Below are positions 59,732 through 64,000 of a stretch of DNA of 64,000 bases, in pieces. The stretch covers positions 22,501-86,500 of the forward strand of contig NZ_CP014616.1 of NCBI RefSeq assembly GCF_001590685.1, read 5' to 3'. A program made the position numbers and the translations under genes. Numbering within the stretch: position 1 is the stretch's first letter; the number at the start of each line of letters is the position of its first letter. The DNA comes from Sporosarcina psychrophila (GTDB taxonomy: Bacteria; Bacillota; Bacilli; Bacillales_A; Planococcaceae). The notes under the pieces are model-generated. The model saw nothing but the letters and a program-made list of their open reading frames with translations. It was not told the DNA's origin and searched no databases.

Positions 59732-60069
59732 CACGTCTGTTGATTAACCATTTATTCGAATAAAATACTGGTGAGCAGGGCTTGGAATAATCCTTTTTCA
59801 CTGGATCATTTCCGGTTCGCTTTCGGCGAATTAATCACGACATATTTACCGTGAGGCAAGTGTGGCTAGAAGTGACTCCGTCACTTCTAGCCACACTTTT
59901 TTCAGTAATCCTGTTGCGAATAGTTGCGTGTCGCATTCCTACATATCTAGACGTCCCAGTAATCGTATAGAAGTCACTCTATCCAAAGCAGTCCAAAGTC
60001 AACTATACACATAGCGCCCAGTAGGTGATCACGTTACTCACTGGTTACTTTGGTTAATCAACAGACATG
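59732..60069 (+). mobile_element. Family B MITE-like element, medium form, with 9-bp target duplication
   Basis: 338-bp element with ends CACGTCTGTTGATTAACCA and TGGTTAATCAACAGACATG, a near-perfect 19-bp inverted repeat. It is flanked by exact 9-bp direct repeats ACAATGGGT (59723-59731 and 60070-60078). A 19-bp perfect stem with T run (59858-59902) is inside. It is inserted 14 bp from the stop of the Tet-like GTPase gene. This is the best-preserved copy in the window. Confidence 0.9.
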
Positions 60070-60083
60070 ACAATGGGTTTTAT

Positions 60084-62024
60084 TTATAAACAATGCATTG
60101 CCTTCTCGGCTTCATCCCACGGGACGGAATAGCCTTTTCCTTTGGTCAAGAAAATGGAAGTGGATGAGTATTCGGGATCCGCTTCTTTGTTATAACCGAT
60201 TTCTTCAATGACTTGTTCCTGGTTATGACAGCGGTCATAGCCCCCGAATAACAGGCTAAGCGTTCCTTTACCGTGGGTGAATGAAGCAAAGACGGTGCTG
60301 TAATTCATAAAAGTAGCAACTGGCACACGCCCTTTTACAATAACTTTTTCGCCAATTGTTTCTGGTGCGTCAAAGCTGCCATGTGCTTGTTGAATGTCTG
60401 ACAGCACTCTTCCCATATTATCCAAGTCCACTTTTATTTTGAAATCGTAGTAGGGTTCGAGCAACGTATTGGGTACTTGTTCTAAACCTTGTCGCAGAGC
60501 CCGGAAAGTAGCCTCTCTAAAGTCACCTCCAGATGTGTACTCGTTATGACTTCGTCCTGTCAGTAACGTTACTTTGACATCTGTGAGAGCTGAGCCGGTT
60601 AATAAACCATGATGCTCTCGTTCGAATAAATGGCTGCGTACTACGTTTTGGTGACCAATAAGTAAATCGTTTGCATGGCAGACGTTGTCGAACTGTATGC
60701 CACTATTCCTTTCGGTTGGTTCAATTAAAAGATGTACTTCCGCGTAATGCCTTAAAGGCTCAAAATGACCATAACCCGTTACGGATGTTTCAATGGTTTC
60801 CTTATACAGGATTTTAGGTTCGCCGAAGGAGACTTGAATCGAAAAACGCTCGTTAACAATTTGTTGGAGTACTTCGAGCTGGATGACGCCCATAACGTGA
60901 ACATGAATTTCTTGGAAATGTTCATCCCAGAAGACGCGCAAAGAAGGATCCTCCGCATCGAGTAGGTTAAAACATCGAAGTACTTCTTTTACATGGATGG
61001 CAGCGTCGAAAATCACTTTTGACTTAAGGGTAGGCATCATGTCAAAGGTCGCTTTTTCTTTTAGCGCTCCAACACCGTCACCAATGGATGCTTGCGTTAA
61101 CCCAGTAACGGCGAACAGTTCACCGGCATGAACATGGTCGATTGCTTTGAACTTACTACCGTTATAGACGCGTATCTGTGTCACTTTCTCCGTGAAATCT
61201 CCATAATTCACTCCATCCCTGACACTTAGCGTACCGCTTAGTGATTTAAGGAAAGTGACCCTGTTACCACTGTCATCATGGCGGATTTTATAGACCTGTG
61301 CAGCGAAATCACTATCATCATCGTAAGAAGTTGTTGTCAATAAATCGAGCTTCTCGAAAAACGCCATGACACCAATGTCCTTGAGTGCAGAACCGCTGGA
61401 GAGGGCGAAGATTTTATTGTCGCTAATCATTTTCTTTAATGTTGCAAGCCACAAATCGTTGTCGTAACCTGATTCCAAATAGGTCTCAAGAAGTGCTTCA
61501 TCACGTTCTGCGATAAATTCAATGAGTTCATCTTCCATAATTCCTTCATTGAAAGAGGATGTAAGGTCACAGATGTCTTCCGATAGATTGGTGCGAATTT
61601 CATGGAGTACACTTGCAATGTCGGTTCCTTCACGGTCCGTTTTATTGATGAAAAAGAATGTGGGTACCTGATGTTTGCGGAGCAGTTGCCAGACGGTTTC
61701 CGTATGACCTTCCACGCCATCGCTTGCGCTAATGATAATAATGGCATAGTCCATTACTTGAATTGCGCGTTCCATTTCAGGAGAAAAATCGACGTGTCCA
61801 GGTGTGTCGATAATGTAGTAGGTAGATCCGTTATAGGAAATGGATGCCTGGTCTGCAAAAACCGTAATACCTCTTTCTTTCTCGATTGTATGGCTATCGA
61901 GGAAAGCGTCTTTATGGTCCACGCGCCCTCTTTGTTTAATGCTTTTTGTATGATAAAGCAGTTGTTCAGAAAAAGTTGTTTTTCCTGCATCTACATGTGC
62001 AAGTATGCCAATTGTTTTATACAT
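60084..62024 (-). CDS. Tet(M)-like ribosomal-protection-type GTPase
   Basis: The 646-aa EF-G paralogue has G1 AHVDAGKTT (9-17), G3 DTPGH (73-77), G4 NKTD (127-130) and G5 SSGSALKD, then the domain II, III, IV and V order of Tet(M)/Tet(O) proteins, with GGDFREATFRALRQGLEQ corresponding to the Tet domain IV region. Length matches Tet(M) (639 aa). It is clearly divergent from the acquired resistance proteins, so resistance to tetracycline cannot be claimed; a house-keeping or stress translation role is equally possible. AGGAGTG lies 5 nt before the ATG. Confidence 0.85.
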   Translation of the reverse strand: MYKTIGILAHVDAGKTTFSEQLLYHTKSIKQRGRVDHKDAFLDSHTIEKERGITVFADQASISYNGSTYYIIDTPGHVDFSPEMERAIQVMDYAIIIISASDGVEGHTETVWQLLRKHQVPTFFFINKTDREGTDIASVLHEIRTNLSEDICDLTSSFNEGIMEDELIEFIAERDEALLETYLESGYDNDLWLATLKKMISDNKIFALSSGSALKDIGVMAFFEKLDLLTTTSYDDDSDFAAQVYKIRHDDSGNRVTFLKSLSGTLSVRDGVNYGDFTEKVTQIRVYNGSKFKAIDHVHAGELFAVTGLTQASIGDGVGALKEKATFDMMPTLKSKVIFDAAIHVKEVLRCFNLLDAEDPSLRVFWDEHFQEIHVHVMGVIQLEVLQQIVNERFSIQVSFGEPKILYKETIETSVTGYGHFEPLRHYAEVHLLIEPTERNSGIQFDNVCHANDLLIGHQNVVRSHLFEREHHGLLTGSALTDVKVTLLTGRSHNEYTSGGDFREATFRALRQGLEQVPNTLLEPYYDFKIKVDLDNMGRVLSDIQQAHGSFDAPETIGEKVIVKGRVPVATFMNYSTVFASFTHGKGTLSLLFGGYDRCHNQEQVIEEIGYNKEADPEYSSTSIFLTKGKGYSVPWDEAEKAMHCL

Positions 62025-62144
62025 GATGTCACTCCTGTCCGATTCTTGCTACTACCAGTAGTATAGCAAATCTGAATTGGGCGAATGACCTTAAATAGGT
62101 GTTATACTGTAAAGACAAACTGAATGTGAAGGAGGAATCAGATT

Positions 62145-62321
62145 TTGAAATATTCAAGAACGAAAATGGAACAGCTTGTAAAGAATGATAAAGAGCTGTC
62201 AAAACGTCTGAAACAGATAATGGCAGAGCTTGACTTAGAGAAGAGTTTTGCTTTGAAAGCGTTGTATCATGCGGATGTAAAAGACGGTGGTACGCATCAG
62301 AGGAATTATCAGGAACTGTAA
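62145..62321 (+). CDS. Small basic protein of unknown function
   Basis: A 58-codon gene starting TTG 62145, 9 nt after GGAGG. The product (KYSRTKMEQLVKNDKELSKR at the start, RNYQEL at the end) is charged and helical, with weak resemblance to the LVxxNKxEL part of Fur-regulated FbpB-like proteins. It is divergent from the Tet-like gene and is followed by a terminator 12 bp after the stop, which supports a real gene. Not identified. Confidence 0.6.
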   Translation: MKYSRTKMEQLVKNDKELSKRLKQIMAELDLEKSFALKALYHADVKDGGTHQRNYQEL

Positions 62322-62332
62322 GTACATTAAAA

Positions 62333-62368
62333 GCGTGGAAAGTCTATTATGACTGCCACGTTTTTTTT
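62333..62368 (+). terminator. Terminator after the small basic gene
   Basis: CGTGG-AAAGTC pairs with GACT-GCCACG, followed by eight T. Confidence 0.78.
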
Positions 62369-62569
62369 GATGCCTTTTTCACTGGATCATTTCCAGTCCG
62401 CTTTCGGCGAACTATTTATAACATCTTTACCGATGGGCAAGTGTGGCTAGGAATTGCAGTTCATTGCTCCTAGATAATCCTGTCGCATCCCTACACATCA
62501 AGACATCTCGGTAATCATATAGAGGTCGTTCAATTCAAAGCAATCCAAAGTAATTGTACAAGAAGCGGC
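62369..62569 (+). mobile_element. Family B fragment
   Basis: Internal part of a family B element without inverted ends: TTTTTCACTGGATCATTTCC, CGCTTTCGGCGA, AAGTGTGGCTAG, TCTCGGTAATCATATAGAGG and AAAGCAATCCAAAGTAA, in canonical order. It stops exactly where a family A element begins (62570). Confidence 0.7.
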
Positions 62570-62781
62570 TATATATGTTGAATTAAAGAATCCTATTGAA
62601 TCAGTTGTGGTGCTCAATAATGAGAGAGCTGTTATTCGGGTTGTGGATTGTAGATCGCTTGGCGCTTTGGGGATGCCTCTCGCCCTAAGCCTGGATTAGC
62701 GCTTCGCATCCAGTCTTACGGCTTCGGCGACCCCTGTTAAGGCGCCTTCGCTCAGTATATATACCGGATTCAACATATATA
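62570..62781 (+). mobile_element. Family A inverted-end element, best copy
   Basis: 212 bp with perfect 14-bp inverted ends TATATATGTTGAAT / ATTCAACATATATA. The core includes GGCGCTTTGGGGATGCCTCT, CGCTTCGCATCCAG and AAGGCGCCTTCGCTCAGT. No ORF. Other copies: 2726-2861, 57414-57575 and a partial one at 62860-63061. Confidence 0.8.
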
Positions 62782-62859
62782 ATTATAGTCAAGAAATCCG
62801 CAATCCAGGTTGCAGATTTCATCCCAGATAATGAAATGCGCTTTCTCAAATAGACCACC

Positions 62860-63061
62860 CAGCGCAGGCGCGTCTTCGTGGTAGCCGGAGCGATAAGACT
62901 GAAAGTGGTCTCCTTTCTGGCTTATCGCGGGAGGCATCCACAAAGCGTCGAAGCGGTATTAGCAGGAATTCTAATTTGCTCTAAGTATTGGGGCTTTTTC
63001 AGTGGCCTCTCAAAAGCCCTTGTAAAGCGTATACGCCGTATTCATTTGTTCAACATATATA
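62860..63061 (-). mobile_element. Partial family A element
   Basis: Contains GCTTATCGCGGGAGGCATCC and ends TTCAACATATATA (63049-63061). It aligns with the 57414 copy (same orientation, opposite to 62570) but lacks the second end and has diverged inside. An open frame across it (62878-63096) is repeat sequence, not a gene. Confidence 0.6.
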
Positions 63062-63098
63062 GTGTTGGATTCAGTTATTTACTGGTTGTTTTTTAAGC

Positions 63099-63326
63099 TT
63101 AATCTTCTGGTGAACCGATTACTTCGTGTTTGATTTCATCGAATGCTTTTTGGAGGTTACGTGAATAAAGTTTTTTTACCTCTTCGTTTATAGACGTTGT
63201 TTTTCCAATCTGTTCTTCGTAATAAGAATAGGTTGAAGACAGTGATTGTGATTCGCTTATGATGAGATTTGTCATTAAGACATGTTTGAATGCGTCCAGA
63301 TAATATTCTTTTGTTCCAAGTTTCAT
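63099..63326 (-). CDS. Small hypothetical protein, 75 aa
   Basis: The protein begins MKLGTKEYYLDAFKHVLMTN and ends HEVIGSPED; it is helical, with a hydrophilic C-terminal half and no recognised domain. AAAGGG lies 10 nt before the ATG, which supports expression. A terminator at 63353-63392 separates it from the upstream cobalamin riboswitch. Not identified; a small regulatory or sporulation-linked protein is possible but not shown. Confidence 0.55.
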   Translation of the reverse strand: MKLGTKEYYLDAFKHVLMTNLIISESQSLSSTYSYYEEQIGKTTSINEEVKKLYSRNLQKAFDEIKHEVIGSPED

Positions 63327-63352
63327 TGGCTAAAATCCCTTTCTTTTATGGA

Positions 63353-63392
63353 AATAAAAAAACATCTTCCTAGTTAAACGTAAGGAAGATGC
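63353..63392 (-). terminator. Terminator between the cobalamin riboswitch and the 75-aa gene
   Basis: On minus, GCATCTTCC and GGAAGATG form a stem with a long U tract (A run 63355-63362). A transcript from the riboswitch would end here without passing a clear gene. Confidence 0.85.
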
Positions 63393-63588
63393 TAGTATGC
63401 GTAAATTTGTATGGTCGCTTGTTGCCGTAACGAATGGTTCGTAAACAGAAGTACACTATTGACTGCACAGTGAAATAAGAGGTATTGAGTCCTCTTATGT
63501 TTCTTTTGTATTACGTTCTTTCGTACGGCGGCTTTTACAAGAAATTGCTCGATTATAGCCGCACTTAACACCTCCTATCCGCGTAGGG

Positions 63589-63770
63589 AATTGGTGTGTA
63601 CTGAAATAGGCAGGTCTCCTGGCTCATGATCATCGCGTTCTTTTCCCTTCCCATTCGTAACGAACAGTGGATTTGAAAAGAGTACTCCCATTTACAGTTG
63701 CGGGACAGCGTCGGTTTTTCACCGAACTTCCCTTTTAAGCTTTTATACAAACGTAAAAAAGCACCTAATT
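63589..63770 (-). ncRNA. Cobalamin (B12) riboswitch
   Basis: On minus, the RNA shows the class hallmarks in order: P1 5' arm (AATTAGGTG, 63762-63770), AAAGGGAAGTTCGGTGAAAA, CCGACGCTGTCCCGCAACTG, and the B12 box AGCCAGGAGACCTGCC (63609-63624), closing with CACCAATT (63589-63596). AGGAGGTG follows about 15 nt downstream, suggesting translational control, but no long gene starts there (GTG CGG CTA then stop). Confidence 0.92.
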
Positions 63771-63924
63771 TCTACACGTTATTCAGTTGTGCTTTTACTA
63801 TAACATACATATTGTCTGACTTAACACGATTGCTAAACAAGGGGTTCATTAATGGCCCATTACCGCAAATTTGAACAAGAAAATGTCTATCCCTCTTACT
63901 ATAATCAAGCTGGGGGGATAGAAA

Positions 63925-64000
63925 ATGAATAAAATAAAAACAAAAGATCCATATCGAGTTTATATTTCTACATGCTTCTTATCACAATTATTTTTCACAT
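63925..64000 (+). CDS. Start of a probable MFS transporter (cut by window end)
   Basis: GGGGGG lies 7 nt before ATG 63925. Only 25 codons are visible (MNKIKTKDPYRVYISTCFLS, then QLFFT). A short polar lead with DPYR followed by an aromatic hydrophobic helix is typical of Bacillales major-facilitator permeases. The family assignment is tentative because the gene continues past the window. Confidence 0.5.
   Translation, partial: MNKIKTKDPYRVYISTCFLSQLFFT

Noticed and set aside
62253..62268. cre-like TGAAAGCGTTGTATCA in the small basic gene
   Set aside because: The terminal CA is displaced by two bases, and it lies inside a coding region.
62878..63096. 72-codon open frame on plus
   Set aside because: It covers a partial family A repeat; no ribosome-binding site or homology.
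63565..63750. 61-codon open frame on minus
   Set aside because: It lies over the cobalamin riboswitch; the conserved sequence is RNA structure, not protein.

Overview
The window looks like the replication-origin region of a Gram-positive, endospore-forming member of the Bacillales, most like Planococcaceae (Sporosarcina and relatives). The basis is gene order (gyrA-gyrB-recF-yaaA-dnaN-dnaA / oriC / rpmH-rnpA-yidC-jag-mnmE-mnmG-rsmG-noc-soj-parB), a spore gene (yyaC), the walRKHIJ-htrA-rlmH block, strong Shine-Dalgarno sites and intergenic repeats typical of that group. The genus is inferred from protein similarity and repeat types as remembered, not from a search.

Layout. 1-9 kb: the DNA gyrase, recF, S4-protein, dnaN and dnaA genes, all on the minus strand and transcribed away from the origin. 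7.5-9.4 kb: a bipartite oriC. One DnaA-box cluster lies upstream of dnaA. The other lies in the dnaA-dnaN gap and has the full unwinding-element layout (DnaA box, GC-rich spacer, TAG/TAA trinucleotide run, AT-rich tract). 9.5-19 kb: ribosomal protein, RNase P, membrane insertase, tRNA-modification and chromosome-segregation genes on plus, with two parS-like sites. 19-31 kb: DUF554, yyaC, an MscS channel, ychF, rpsF-ssb-rpsR with a structured leader, yybS-gdpP-rplI-dnaB. 31-40 kb: an M23 endopeptidase, the walRKHIJ cell-wall regulon genes, htrA, a small CxxH/CxxC protein and rlmH. A second dense DnaA-box cluster surrounds the small gene. Up to about 45 kb almost every gene right of the origin is on plus, co-directional with replication.

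40-64 kb is more accessory: a multi-GAF/PAS histidine kinase, mqo, a VOC protein, a GNAT/MocR divergent pair, yjdM, an orphan F420-ligase-like gene divergent from a LysR regulator, and a C4-dicarboxylate module (dctB, dctS, dctR, dctP) in which dctB is inverted and coupled to a nucleobase permease gene. A CcpA-type cre site precedes dctP. Next come a methyltransferase, an FMN-dependent alpha-hydroxy-acid dehydrogenase and a Tet(M)-like GTPase. The window ends with a cobalamin riboswitch that has no recognisable B12 gene behind it and the start of a probable MFS transporter.

Non-coding mobile repeats are the most unusual content. Element family B has about 19-bp terminal inverted repeats and, in two copies, exact 9-bp target-site duplications. 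Its size runs from about 220 to 900 bp depending on internal modules, and some copies carry terminator-like hairpins. Family A has 14-bp inverted ends (TATATATGTTGAAT). Several other dispersed palindromic repeats fill most of the gene-free stretches. No transposase gene is present, so these look like non-autonomous (MITE-like) elements.
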